Part shown: positions 35,799 through 44,368 of the stretch, one piece after another
Position numbering within the stretch: the stretch's first letter is position 1
How the letters are laid out: every line of letters begins with the position of its first letter
Source of the DNA: Bacillus sp. N13C7
GTDB taxonomy: Bacteria; Bacillota; Bacilli; Bacillales; Bacillaceae
Reading direction: 5' to 3'
Length of the DNA stretch: 64,000 bases
NCBI RefSeq assembly: GCF_026790065.1
Contig: NZ_JALAMO010000001.1
Coordinates: 1-64,000 of the forward strand
Program-made: the position numbers and the translations under genes
Notes under the pieces: generated by a model
Told to the model about the DNA's origin: nothing
Database searches by the model: none
What the model saw: only the letters and a program-made list of their open reading frames with translations

Positions 35799-35836
35799 CT
35801 GAGGAACAGCTTTGATTGACCATAACTGTTCCTCAG
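35799..35836 (+). terminator. Hairpin ending the yraG-to-yraD operon
   Basis: Perfect 11-bp stem CTGAGGAACAG/CTGTTCCTCAG just after yraD. The T-run is weak. Confidence 0.65.
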
Positions 35837-35929
35837 CTTCTGTATGTTAAAAGAAAAAGCTGAATAGAAATGAGAGCGGCAATGAGGAAGCGTACTTTGG
35901 GTTTCTTCCGCTTCTCCTTCTCTCCCGAT

Positions 35930-36211
35930 TTATGAGGTCTTTATGAACCCGCTTTTTCCCAACTGGTCTTCAATCGCTTGCAAAGCCTGTTCCTCGTCAA
36001 TCCCTTCAGCTCTGATTTGTATGGGAGTACCAGGTGTAATGCTTAATGACATCACATCAATAAGAGACTTGGGCGGATTTTTCAGATTAACACATTTCTC
36101 CTGATGGACAAGAAATACGTGAGAATGAAACTTGCAGGCTGCGCGAACCAGCAAGGCTGCTGCTCGGGCAAAACCTGTACTTGCAATCATTGTGTACTGT
36201 TTTTCAGCCAT
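35930..36211 (-). CDS. HPr-like protein lacking the catalytic histidine
   Basis: 93 residues, HPr fold. Where HPr has TGIHARPA, this has TGFARAAA: the codon for His-15 is missing and Pro-18 is replaced, so it cannot carry phosphate from Enzyme I. The regulatory serine region is kept, as PPKSLIDVMSLSI against HPr KSIMGVMSLGI, with four extra residues before it. Crh also has no His-15 and serves only regulation through phospho-Ser and CcpA, so a Crh-like role is possible. It follows the aldo/keto reductase gene by 33 bases on the same strand with its own AAGGAG site, so both probably form an operon. Confidence 0.8.
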   Translation of the reverse strand: MAEKQYTMIASTGFARAAALLVRAACKFHSHVFLVHQEKCVNLKNPPKSLIDVMSLSITPGTPIQIRAEGIDEEQALQAIEDQLGKSGFIKTS

Positions 36212-36244
36212 GCTTCCTGCTCCTTATCCCCATAGTAACGGCAT

Positions 36245-37225
36245 TTATTGGTGGCCGACTATCGGATGGGGTACATATGGTTCTTCCAGAAGCGCGATTT
36301 CTTCAGATGTTAACTTAACAGATAGGGCTCTGACAGCATCTTCGAGATGGGACATTTTCGTAGCACCAATAATAGGCGCTGTAACTGGTTCCTTCTGCAG
36401 CAGCCAAGCAAGCGCAATATGGGTTCGGGGCACCCCGTGTTTTTCTGCAAGGGCAAAAAGCCGTTCCACGACCAGCCTGTCAGCCTCAGCAGTCGCATCG
36501 TATTTTGATTTCTGGATTTGATCGGTTTCCGAGCGGTGTGTGGTTTCGGACCAATCACGCGTCAGCCTCCCAGATGCGAGCGGGCTGTAAGGAGTCACTC
36601 CAATTTTTTCTTCTTTGCAAAGCGGCAGCATTTCCCTCTCTTCTTCACGGTATATCAAGTTTAAGTGATTCTGCATCGACACAAATTTGGCCCAGCCATG
36701 GGTCTCTGCAACATGCAATGCTTTCTGGAATTGCCACGCATACATCGCAGAAGCGCCAATATACCTTGCCTTCCCGGCCTTCACTACATCATGCAATGCC
36801 TCCATCGTCTCTTCAATAGGTGTATCGTAATCCCAGCGATGAATGATGTACAGGTCTACATAATCGGTTCTCAATCTCTTAAGGCTTTTATCTATCTCAC
36901 TCATGATCGCCTTTCGTGAGAGGCCGGCTCCATTTGGGCCTTCCTGCATTCGCTGATGGACCTTCGTCGCAAGGACAATTTCATCTCGATTGGCATAATC
37001 CTTCAATGCTCTGCCAAGTATTTCTTCACTTGTTCCCATTGAATACACATTCGCCGTATCAAAAAAATTGATGCCTAGTTCAAGCGCTTTTTTGATAATG
37101 GGGCGGCTCTTTTCTTCATCAAGTACCCATTGATGAACCCACTTTTCTGCTGCACCAAAGCCCATACACCCCAGACAAAGCCTAGAGACATCTAAACCGG
37201 AATGTCCAAGTTTTACATAATCCAT
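36245..37225 (-). CDS. Aldo/keto reductase
   Basis: 326 residues, (beta/alpha)8 NADPH-dependent oxidoreductase of the AKR family. Tetrad: Asp in FFDTANVYSMG (Asp about 55, Tyr about 60), Lys in LATKVHQR (about 87) and His in IIHRWDYD (about 128). The C-terminal cofactor region PVTAPIIGATKMSHLEDAV is typical. It probably reduces aldehydes or ketones; substrate unknown. It is divergent from an AraC regulator (37385) and followed by the HPr-like gene. It lies between the adhB and adhA loci and may be an insertion relative to strain 168. Confidence 0.9.
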   Translation of the reverse strand: MDYVKLGHSGLDVSRLCLGCMGFGAAEKWVHQWVLDEEKSRPIIKKALELGINFFDTANVYSMGTSEEILGRALKDYANRDEIVLATKVHQRMQEGPNGAGLSRKAIMSEIDKSLKRLRTDYVDLYIIHRWDYDTPIEETMEALHDVVKAGKARYIGASAMYAWQFQKALHVAETHGWAKFVSMQNHLNLIYREEEREMLPLCKEEKIGVTPYSPLASGRLTRDWSETTHRSETDQIQKSKYDATAEADRLVVERLFALAEKHGVPRTHIALAWLLQKEPVTAPIIGATKMSHLEDAVRALSVKLTSEEIALLEEPYVPHPIVGHQ

Positions 37226-37384
37226 TTCTTCCAGTCCCCTCCTATCTGCTTCTCATTATGCAATGAATGCAAAAGCAGGCGTTATCCCATTTGTATCAAA
37301 TGATTGCCTAATCCTCTCACAGTCAATGACACCACTTGCAAACAAGCATTATAATGAAAAATATCAAGTGAAGGAGAATGACAT

Positions 37385-38320
37385 ATGTCTGAGCGAATCG
37401 TTCAACAACAGGAAGAGCTTGCCAAACTCATCGAACGTTATTCTGGCCTGAACGGTGTTCACAAAACTGCTGTTCCTTCTTTATTTTTCATCAGTGAATC
37501 TCATGTTTCCGAGCCGGTTTATAGCGTTTATAAGCCATCATTTTGTGTGATCGTTCAAGGTGAAAAAGAAGTATTGCTTGCCAAGGAGCGCATGAGGTAC
37601 AGTCCTGCTGATTACCTTGTCGCATCTGTTAACTTGCCGGTTGCCGGACAAGTAATCAAAGCCTCATCTGATGAACCTTATTTGGCTCTTAAACTTGAAT
37701 TTACGCCAAGCCAAGTCTTAGAGGTTTTAAGTGATGATGATTTTCAAACAGCCCCGCAAAAAGACACGAAGAGGGCTATGTTTGTCAGTAAAATAGAGCC
37801 AGCTTTGCTGGATGCAGTCGTCAGGTTGGCCTCTTTGCTAGACTCCCCGAAAGACATCCCGGTACTTGCCCCTATATTTATAAAGGAAATTCTCTATAGG
37901 GTTCTGCAAGGGCCGCATGGACACACCCTGGAGCAAATTGCGATTGAGGGGAGCTATACCTATCGAATCAAAGATGTCATCGAATACATCATGAGGGAAT
38001 TTGACCGCCCCCTCCGAACTGAGGAGCTTGCAGATATAGCGAATATGAGTGTTTCCTCCCTGCACAGGCACTTTAAAGCTGTGACGGCTATGAGCCCGAT
38101 TCAGTTCCAAAAACAGCTGAGGCTGCAGGAAGCCAGACGCCTGTTATTAACGGAGTCAACAGATGCCGCAGATGCTGCTTTCCAGGTCGGCTATGAAAGC
38201 CCTTCACAATTCAGCCGTGAATACTCCCGCCTGTTTGGTTTTCCGCCTAAAGAAGATATTAAGCGGCTGAGAGGAAAATCTGGCGAAATAATCAACGCTT
38301 CTCCATCTCCAAGGGAATAG
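37385..38320 (+). CDS. AraC-family transcriptional regulator (AraC_N type)
   Basis: 311 residues; ATG after GAAGGAG. AraC_N cupin domain (about 20-170; SVYKPSFCVIVQGEKEVLLA) and two C-terminal helix-turn-helix motifs (RTEELADIANMSVSSLHRHF and AADAAFQVGYESPSQFSREY). It is a paralogue of 14008-14919 and similarly divergent from an oxidoreductase gene. Likely activates the aldo/keto reductase operon. Confidence 0.9.
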   Translation: MSERIVQQQEELAKLIERYSGLNGVHKTAVPSLFFISESHVSEPVYSVYKPSFCVIVQGEKEVLLAKERMRYSPADYLVASVNLPVAGQVIKASSDEPYLALKLEFTPSQVLEVLSDDDFQTAPQKDTKRAMFVSKIEPALLDAVVRLASLLDSPKDIPVLAPIFIKEILYRVLQGPHGHTLEQIAIEGSYTYRIKDVIEYIMREFDRPLRTEELADIANMSVSSLHRHFKAVTAMSPIQFQKQLRLQEARRLLLTESTDAADAAFQVGYESPSQFSREYSRLFGFPPKEDIKRLRGKSGEIINASPSPRE

Positions 38321-38379
38321 GGTTTATCTTTTTACAAACTATGCTGCCATTGCAAAAGTGAATTTAGATTATAAATGTA

Positions 38380-38859
38380 ACTTAAACAATAAAGGCTGAA
38401 GGGGAATTTTCATTTTTAAAAATCCCTTCAGCCTTAAGACAATATTTTGATGACTTTTGCTCTTCATTTGGATATAGGACAAACCCTGATCCCCCTTTAT
38501 CTGGTCCTTATAGAATTCTATTTTACGGTTTAAAACATCCAGGTTTCGCTGTAAAGCTTGGATTTCTAATTCTGCCATGTGCTTGCGCTTTTCAAGTTAA
38601 ATGCATCCTATCATGTATGGTTTCATCACCCATTGCACCGCCATGTTGTATATTGTTTTAGCTCTGCCATCGACATTCCTGAATCTTTCAAATGGAGCAA
38701 AAAATGCATCCAGCCGATATCACGATCCGTAAATTCCCGGATATTATTCTCATTGCGATGAGGAGTCAGAAGCCCTTCCTTTTCATAATACCTTAGGGTA
38801 CTTGTTGTCACACCGATGATATTTGCAAATTCTCCAATCGAATAAGAAATCGTATCCAC
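38380..38859 (-). pseudogene. MerR-family regulator broken by frameshifts
   Basis: N-terminal half MDTISYSIGEFANIIGVTTS, then LRYYEKEGLLTPHRNE and MSMAELKQYT, is a normal MerR DNA-binding domain. The frame then runs into TWRCNG and stops. Two further frames supply GDETIHDRMHL and LEKRKHMAELEIQALQRNLD, then the dimer helix to YKDQIKG. An intact gene would give about 150 residues like AdhR, which lies immediately upstream on the same strand. Two indels make it non-functional, though the DNA-binding half could still be made. A strong hairpin follows at 38392-38435. Confidence 0.75.
38392..38435 (-). terminator. Hairpin downstream of the MerR pseudogene
   Basis: Perfect 12-bp stem AAGGCTGAAGGG/CCCTTCAGCCTT with a 20-base loop; T-run TATTGTTTAAG is weak. 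Confidence 0.55.
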
Positions 38860-38959
38860 CTCTTTTTATGCATGATTTTTTGATGGGGGAAACTGTTTGA
38901 AACTAAATCTATTATTTTAACTTGCCCTCTTCAGACGTAAAGAATGCTTTCTTGCACCT

Positions 38960-39370
38960 TTATCTGTGAAGACTTTCCGTTTTAGGCCTGCTTTTGAGCT
39001 GTTCCTCATTTTCACGCAATTTCCCATCATAATCCTCAATTTTTTTATCCAATCTTTTAATTGTTTCATCAATTTCTTTCCGCTTCTCTATCAGTCGCTG
39101 TCTTTCATCAGCCAGGATATTTTTGCGGGCTTCTACCGTACGGTCTCCTTCAGTAAATAACGTTGTATATTCAATTAACGCTTCTATCGATAGGCCTGCA
39201 TTTCGCATGCATTTAATGAATTCAATCCATTTAATATCTTCTTCATCATAATCGCGAATGCCGCTTTCTTTTCGTTTTACCGGCGGAATCAAACCGATAC
39301 GTTCATAATATCTGAGTGTTGCCGCTGTCAGTCCAAACTGCTTTGCCACCTGCGCAATATTCATACTCTT
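38960..39370 (-). CDS. adhR: MerR-family aldehyde/electrophile regulator AdhR
   Basis: About 136 residues from the ATG of MNIAQVAKQFGLTAATLRYY; the annotatable frame extends to 39388 upstream. MerR helix-turn-helix at about 1-40, dimer helix about 75-120, and one conserved Cys in EFIKCMRN (about Cys-52), the residue that senses formaldehyde and methylglyoxal in B. subtilis AdhR. It activates adhA-yraA, the CMD gene and itself through CTTAAAG-N4-CTTTAAG operators, three of which are visible here. Confidence 0.92.
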   Translation of the reverse strand, partial: KSMNIAQVAKQFGLTAATLRYYERIGLIPPVKRKESGIRDYDEEDIKWIEFIKCMRNAGLSIEALIEYTTLFTEGDRTVEARKNILADERQRLIEKRKEIDETIKRLDKKIEDYDGKLRENEEQLKSRPKTESLHR

Positions 39371-39403
39371 CCCCTCTCTGTCCTGCATGTTTTGAAGGTA
39401 ACA

Positions 39404-39421
39404 CTTAAAGTTAACTTTAAG
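39404..39421 (-). promoter_or_regulatory. AdhR operator in the adhR promoter
   Basis: CTTAAAGTTAACTTTAAG, a perfect palindrome. On the minus strand it fills the 19-base spacer between TTGACT and TACCTT, the over-long spacing of MerR promoters. Confidence 0.85.
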
Positions 39422-39463
39422 TCAAGCGGAATGCAGAGTCTTTTTCGCAAATCCAGTGCTTGC

Positions 39464-39481
39464 CTTAAAGCACACTTTAAG
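39464..39481 (+). promoter_or_regulatory. AdhR operator in the CMD-cupin gene promoter
   Basis: CTTAAAGCACACTTTAAG lies between TTGCCT and TATACT, a 19-base spacer, 49 bases before the next gene. Confidence 0.88.
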
Positions 39482-39529
39482 CTCTATACTTCTCCATGCA
39501 CTAAACAGTTTAGATGGAGGGATTACTAA

Positions 39530-40264
39530 ATGGCAAAAAAACAAACTGCAGGACGAGATCTATTAGGAGAATTCGCACCTAAGTTTGCAGAGCTAAACGA
39601 TGATGTTCTGTTCGGTGAGATTTGGGCAAGGGAGGAAGAACTGTCTCCACGCGATCGCAGCATGATTACAGTTTCCGCGTTACTTGCTGGAGGAAACTTC
39701 GAACAATTAACTACTCACCTTCAAAAAGCGAAGGAAAACGGATTAATAAAAGAGGAAATTGCAGAAATCATCACCCATCTCTCGTTTTACGCCGGCTGGC
39801 CCAAAGCTTGGTCAGCATTTCATATCGCAAAAGACATCCTTAAAGATGAAAAGAGAGCAGGTCAATATATGACATCTGATCAATTAAGTAACAGCACAAT
39901 CTTTCCGTTAGGTGAAAAAGTTGAAGCGAACTTTACCGGGGATGCTTATTTACAAATGTTATTTACAGATGAGACGCCGCTTAATGCTTCCATCGGGAAT
40001 GTCACTTTTGCTCCGGGAGCGCGCAATTACTGGCATTCTCATAAAATCGGGCAAGTTTTGTTAGTAACTGGCGGTGAAGGCTGGTATCAAGAAGAAGGAA
40101 AACCAGCCCAATTACTCACAACCGGAGATGTCATAAATATTCCGCCCCATGTAAAACATTGGCACGGCGCGACAAAAGACAGCTGGTTTGTGCACTTAGC
40201 CATTACGCCGGGGGAAACGGATTGGTTAGAGCCTGTTCATGATGAGCTGTATCATACTTTATAA
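39530..40264 (+). CDS. yraC: Carboxymuconolactone-decarboxylase/cupin fusion protein
   Basis: 244 residues. CMD domain (about 1-110) with LTTHLQKAKENGLIKEEIAE and LSFYAGWPKAWSAFHIAKDI, but without the CxxC of AhpD peroxidases. Cupin domain (about 125-244) has metal-ligand candidates WHSHKIGQ and HVKHWHGA. Controlled by the AdhR operator just upstream, so it belongs to the aldehyde-stress regulon; YraC of B. subtilis is the CMD protein of that regulon. The enzymatic step is unproven; detoxification of an electrophile is likely. Confidence 0.85.
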   Translation: MAKKQTAGRDLLGEFAPKFAELNDDVLFGEIWAREEELSPRDRSMITVSALLAGGNFEQLTTHLQKAKENGLIKEEIAEIITHLSFYAGWPKAWSAFHIAKDILKDEKRAGQYMTSDQLSNSTIFPLGEKVEANFTGDAYLQMLFTDETPLNASIGNVTFAPGARNYWHSHKIGQVLLVTGGEGWYQEEGKPAQLLTTGDVINIPPHVKHWHGATKDSWFVHLAITPGETDWLEPVHDELYHTL

Positions 40265-40324
40265 AAATGTGTTGTATTGCAGTCAAGCCGAACATCTATC
40301 AGATGTAAAATAAAAAAACCTTGC

Positions 40325-40342
40325 CTTAAAGCGGACTTTAAC
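40325..40342 (+). promoter_or_regulatory. AdhR operator in the adhA promoter
   Basis: CTTAAAGCGGACTTTAAC, one mismatch from a perfect repeat, between TTGCCT and TATGGT with a 19-base spacer, about 85 bases before adhA. Confidence 0.85.
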
Positions 40343-40427
40343 GTTTATGGTTATGTTGAAGACACCATAAAACATAAATAAGTGCATGTTTTTCACAGCA
40401 CTTATGATGAAGAAAGGATAGGTTCAT

Positions 40428-41477
40428 ATGTGTAATCAACATCAAACCCGTGTATTAAGCGTATCACATGCAAAAGCCAAATTTGAGCAAACAACGATTG
40501 AGCGAAGAGAATTACGGCCGCATGACGTCTTAATCGATATTCAATTCAGCGGTATTTGCCATTCCGATATCCATAGTGCATTTGATGAATGGGGCGGCGG
40601 CATCTTTCCAATGGTGCCCGGACATGAAATTGCCGGAGTTGTAACAGCTGTTGGAACAGAAGTAACGAAGTTTGCTGTCGGAGACCGTGTTGGCGTCGGA
40701 TGTTTTGTTGACTCCTGCGGAGAATGCGAATATTGTCTCAGCGGCGAGGAACAGTTCTGCACAAAGGGTGTTGTTCAAACGTATAACTCACTGGACTACG
40801 ATGGAAATCCGACATATGGCGGGTACAGCCAAAAAATCGTTGTCACCGATAGATTTGTTGTCCGAATTCCAGACCGTTTGGAAATGGATGTTGCCAGTCC
40901 GCTATTGTGTGCAGGTATTACAACGTATTCTCCGCTGAAACACTGGAATGTGGGGCCTGGCAAAAAGGTTGCCATTGTAGGAGTGGGAGGACTTGGACAT
41001 TTGGCGATTCAATTTGCACATGCGATGGGTGCAGAGGTAACCGTCCTGAGCCGCTCCATGAATAAGAAAGAGGAGGCTCTGGAAATTGGGGCAGATCATT
41101 ACTTTGCCACAAGTGACCCAGCAACATTCACTGCATTGGCCGGACGTTTTGATGTGATCTTAAATACGGTATCGGCGAATCTCGATGTTGATGCCTATTT
41201 ATCAATGCTTCGTATAGACGGAACACTTGTAAATGTGGGAGCACCCGCCAAGCCGGACACATACAGTGTGTTTTCCTTAATCATGGGCCGCCGCAGCCTT
41301 GCAGGTTCTCTTGTCGGCGGAATTCTAGAAACTCAAGAGATGCTGGATTTCGCCGCTGAGCATGGCATTGCACCTAAAATTGAAGTGATCCGCGCCGATC
41401 AAGTAGACGAGGCATACCAACGTATCCTCCGAAGTGACGTTCGTTATCGATTTGTCATTGATATTTCCACATTGTAA
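40428..41477 (+). CDS. adhA: Thiol-dependent formaldehyde dehydrogenase / NADP-dependent alcohol dehydrogenase
   Basis: 349 residues, zinc medium-chain dehydrogenase. Zinc ligands in GICHSDIH (about 42-49) and GHEIAG (about 65-70), structural cysteines [15 protein letters not shown] (about 99-113), and cofactor motif GVGGLG (about 183-188). AdhA removes formaldehyde and related aldehydes in aldehyde stress. Activated by AdhR from the operator at 40325; yraA follows 154 bases downstream and is co-regulated in B. subtilis. Confidence 0.93.
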   Translation: MCNQHQTRVLSVSHAKAKFEQTTIERRELRPHDVLIDIQFSGICHSDIHSAFDEWGGGIFPMVPGHEIAGVVTAVGTEVTKFAVGDRVGVGCFVDSCGECEYCLSGEEQFCTKGVVQTYNSLDYDGNPTYGGYSQKIVVTDRFVVRIPDRLEMDVASPLLCAGITTYSPLKHWNVGPGKKVAIVGVGGLGHLAIQFAHAMGAEVTVLSRSMNKKEEALEIGADHYFATSDPATFTALAGRFDVILNTVSANLDVDAYLSMLRIDGTLVNVGAPAKPDTYSVFSLIMGRRSLAGSLVGGILETQEMLDFAAEHGIAPKIEVIRADQVDEAYQRILRSDVRYRFVIDISTL

Positions 41478-41631
41478 GTCTTCCTTCCGCTATTGTTACG
41501 GCGTATGAGAAAGGCAAAATGATTTAGTATTGCTGAAACTCACAAAAACGATCGCCTCAAGCAAATATTTTGAAGGCCGGTTAACCTACCTGTTATTCTA
41601 TGGCATAGAGAGATTATAGGAGGTTTTTGAT

Positions 41632-42141
41632 ATGAGCAAAAAAATCGCAGTTCTCGTTACAGACCAATTCGAAGATATCGAATATACAAGTCCGGTAAAG
41701 GCATACGAGGAAGCCGGCTACAGTGTCGTGGCTATCGATTTGGAAGCTGGTAAAGAAGTTACCGGTAAGCATGGAGAGAAAGTAAAGATCGACAAAGCCA
41801 TCTCTGATGTGGATGCAAGTGAATTTGATGCACTTTTAATTCCTGGAGGATTCTCTCCGGACTTGCTTCGTGCAGATGACCGTCCGGGTGAATTTGCGAA
41901 AGCATTTGTCGAAAATGAAAAACCTGTTTTCGCTATTTGCCACGGCCCGCAAGTACTGATTGATACGGATCTTCTGAAAGGCAAAGATATCACAGGCTAC
42001 CGCAGCATCCGCAAAGATTTAATCAATGCCGGTGCTAACTACAAAGATGCGGAAGTAGTTGTCAGCCACAACATTGTAACAAGCAGAACACCTGATGATT
42101 TAGAAGCATTTAACCGCGAATCATTAAATTTGTTGAAATAA
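41632..42141 (+). CDS. yraA: DJ-1/PfpI-family cysteine protein
   Basis: 169 residues, PfpI/DJ-1 fold. Nucleophile elbow AICHGP (Cys about 104, His 105) and Glu in the N-terminal strand make the usual triad. In B. subtilis YraA helps degrade or repair proteins damaged by aldehydes such as methylglyoxal. ATG after TAGGAGG. Downstream of adhA in the AdhR regulon. Confidence 0.92.
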   Translation: MSKKIAVLVTDQFEDIEYTSPVKAYEEAGYSVVAIDLEAGKEVTGKHGEKVKIDKAISDVDASEFDALLIPGGFSPDLLRADDRPGEFAKAFVENEKPVFAICHGPQVLIDTDLLKGKDITGYRSIRKDLINAGANYKDAEVVVSHNIVTSRTPDDLEAFNRESLNLLK

Positions 42142-42145
42142 CGAG

Positions 42146-42178
42146 AAGGCACAGACTGTTGGGTCTGTGCCTTTTATA
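42146..42178. terminator. Bidirectional terminator between yraA and sacC
   Basis: AAGGCACAGAC-tgttg-GGTCTGTGCCTTTT serves yraA on the plus strand and sacC on the minus strand (TTCTCG side weaker). Confidence 0.8.
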
Positions 42179-42182
42179 CAAG

Positions 42183-44216
42183 TCAAGACTCTTTGTTTAC
42201 ATTCTGAAAGACAGCAGTCGCATCCCACACGTTCAAGCCAAATTGACCTTCTGAGAATGTGGAATCATTCGCATCAATCACAAGATGATCATCTAAATAG
42301 ATATTAAAATGATCGCCCTCAGCCTGAGTTTTCAGATGATACTTTTTATTCACGTCTATCGGTGTTTTGTATTCGGCAATCACAGAGGCAACACCGTTCT
42401 CAAATTTAAAGAATTTCACTAGGTCATGCTTCGCATCCACGTTGGCTAGATAACCATTTTTGGCATCTTTGTCAGAGCGAAACATAAGCGCTCCTGCCCC
42501 TCTTCCGTTTCCATCCTTAATGGTGATATCAGATTCATAGGTGAAGTCTGACCCGGATGCTGAAGACAAGATAAACGAATCACCGTCCGACCTCCCTTGT
42601 TTCCCCTCAATTGTGTCGGCCCATGTGCCATTTATAGTCGTCCAGCCGGTCAAATTGGACATAAAAGGTGACGTTCCCCATACCTTTTTTAAAGGGTGTA
42701 TCGTTAAAGATTTTACCTTTACACCGCCATTTGCAGCATATAATTCAAGCCCTTTGCTTGATCGGTCTGGGAGAATGATATCCGTTATGACCTGCTGTCC
42801 GTCATTTCCAAATACTTCAACCGAGGAGCGGTCAACAAAAATGCGCATCTTTAGCTTTCCATTTACCGGCTTCAACGGAGCTGATTGGTTTCCTGTGTTA
42901 AAGGTTGGATTAAAAGTGACGTTTCCCGACTCACTCCGGTCAACAAATAATTTGGCGTTCTTTCGGTCATAGCCGACTTTTGTGAATTGATTTCTGCCTG
43001 TTCGAACCTTAAAACCAAATTCAGCAGCTGAACCAGGGCTTACTTTGAATTCTGCATTTATTTCATAGGCATCTCCAGATAGCCCTGCCAACACATTATG
43101 ACTTGCGGGCGATATGGCAAGATTCTTCCACTTCTTAGATGTCTCGCGAATGGTTTCCAGCTCTTTTACTGGTGTTTGGACGACTCTAACTCCTTCAGTA
43201 AACGCTTTCAATTTTAACTCTCTTGGAATGGACGTTGCACTTCTCCATGGGGATGTTGGAACATCATTCGCATATTGCCAATTGCTCATCCACCCTAACC
43301 ACAGCCGCCGGCCGTCTGAGGATGGAATATCAGACCAGGATACTGCCGCATAAAAGTCTTTGCCGTAATCCGTCCAGAGAACTTGGTCTGACGGGTTTTC
43401 ATTTTTAAAATGAGTTCCATCAAAGTCCCCTACAAAATATTGCATGCCTGATCCTCCCGAAACCGCTCCGTTTCCGACACTGACCTGCATCACCCATTTT
43501 TTTTGATTCGGATTGCCGTCTACCGGAAGCTCAAACAAATCCGGGCATTCCCATACTCCCCCATGGCTTCCTTGCCCCTGTCCAAATTCACTTGCATACG
43601 CCCACTGCTTCAGATTTTTGGACGTATAGATGAGGATTCGGTCACCGGCGGCAAGCACCATCACCCACTTTTTTTCTTTCTCATACCAAAAGACTTTTGG
43701 ATCGCGAAAATCTTTTTTTCCCGGATTCGGAATGACAGGGTTGCCTGCGTATTTCGTCCACGTTCTTCCTTTGTCATTGCTGTAGGCAATGCTTTGCACT
43801 TGATGGCCTTCCCGATCTTGTGTATAAATGGCCACAAGCGGCTTCTCTTTGCCCGTTTGAAAACCGCTTGTGTTATTTTTATCTACAACCGCGCTTCCAG
43901 AAAAGATTGTGCCTTTTTCATCCGGATACAACGCAACAGGAAGGTGCTCCCATGTCACCAAATCTTTGCTGACGGCATGCCCCCAATGCATGGGCCCCCA
44001 CTGAAGCCCGTATGGATGATATTGATAGAACAAGTGATATTCACCGGCATAATAGACCATTCCGTTTGGGTCATTCATCCAGTTTGCCTCCGGTGTGAAG
44101 TGATATTGAGGGCGGTAATCCTCATCATAATAGCTTGAATCGGCTGCATCCGCCGGAAATGCCATAGTCAACAGCAGGGTGAACATGATCATGACTTGAA
44201 TAAATCTGTTTTTCAT
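42183..44216 (-). CDS. sacC: Levanase (secreted exo-fructanase, GH32)
   Basis: 677 residues from ATG at 44216 after GAAGGAA; signal peptide 1-24 (ending ADA). GH32 five-blade propeller with nucleophile in WMNDPNG (about 46-52), transition-state Asp in FRDPK (about 170-174) and acid/base Glu in WECPDLFEL (about 221-229). A C-terminal beta-sandwich is followed by an extra laminin-G-like domain (about 525-677). It hydrolyses levan, inulin and sucrose outside the cell; released fructose enters through LevDEFG. Last gene of the lev operon. Confidence 0.95.
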   Translation of the reverse strand: MKNRFIQVMIMFTLLLTMAFPADAADSSYYDEDYRPQYHFTPEANWMNDPNGMVYYAGEYHLFYQYHPYGLQWGPMHWGHAVSKDLVTWEHLPVALYPDEKGTIFSGSAVVDKNNTSGFQTGKEKPLVAIYTQDREGHQVQSIAYSNDKGRTWTKYAGNPVIPNPGKKDFRDPKVFWYEKEKKWVMVLAAGDRILIYTSKNLKQWAYASEFGQGQGSHGGVWECPDLFELPVDGNPNQKKWVMQVSVGNGAVSGGSGMQYFVGDFDGTHFKNENPSDQVLWTDYGKDFYAAVSWSDIPSSDGRRLWLGWMSNWQYANDVPTSPWRSATSIPRELKLKAFTEGVRVVQTPVKELETIRETSKKWKNLAISPASHNVLAGLSGDAYEINAEFKVSPGSAAEFGFKVRTGRNQFTKVGYDRKNAKLFVDRSESGNVTFNPTFNTGNQSAPLKPVNGKLKMRIFVDRSSVEVFGNDGQQVITDIILPDRSSKGLELYAANGGVKVKSLTIHPLKKVWGTSPFMSNLTGWTTINGTWADTIEGKQGRSDGDSFILSSASGSDFTYESDITIKDGNGRGAGALMFRSDKDAKNGYLANVDAKHDLVKFFKFENGVASVIAEYKTPIDVNKKYHLKTQAEGDHFNIYLDDHLVIDANDSTFSEGQFGLNVWDATAVFQNVNKES

Positions 44217-44368
44217 TTGTTCCTTCACTCCTCTCTTCATGTTAAAACACTTTCAAGAGAGACTGCTGCGCAGTTGATCCGTTTCTGGCAATTCTCTATG
44301 TTTCGCTGTTATCCGAATGGTTTATATAGAAAAACTGCTGCAGTTTCTCTCTTCTTCCTTCACACAGC

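Noticed and set aside
35930-36211. The missing His in the HPr-like protein as a frameshift artefact
   Set aside because: Exactly three bases are missing and the frame before and after matches HPr, so it is an in-frame codon loss.
43503-44138. A 211-residue plus-strand frame within sacC
   Set aside because: Shadow of the levanase gene; no ribosome site and poor protein-like composition.
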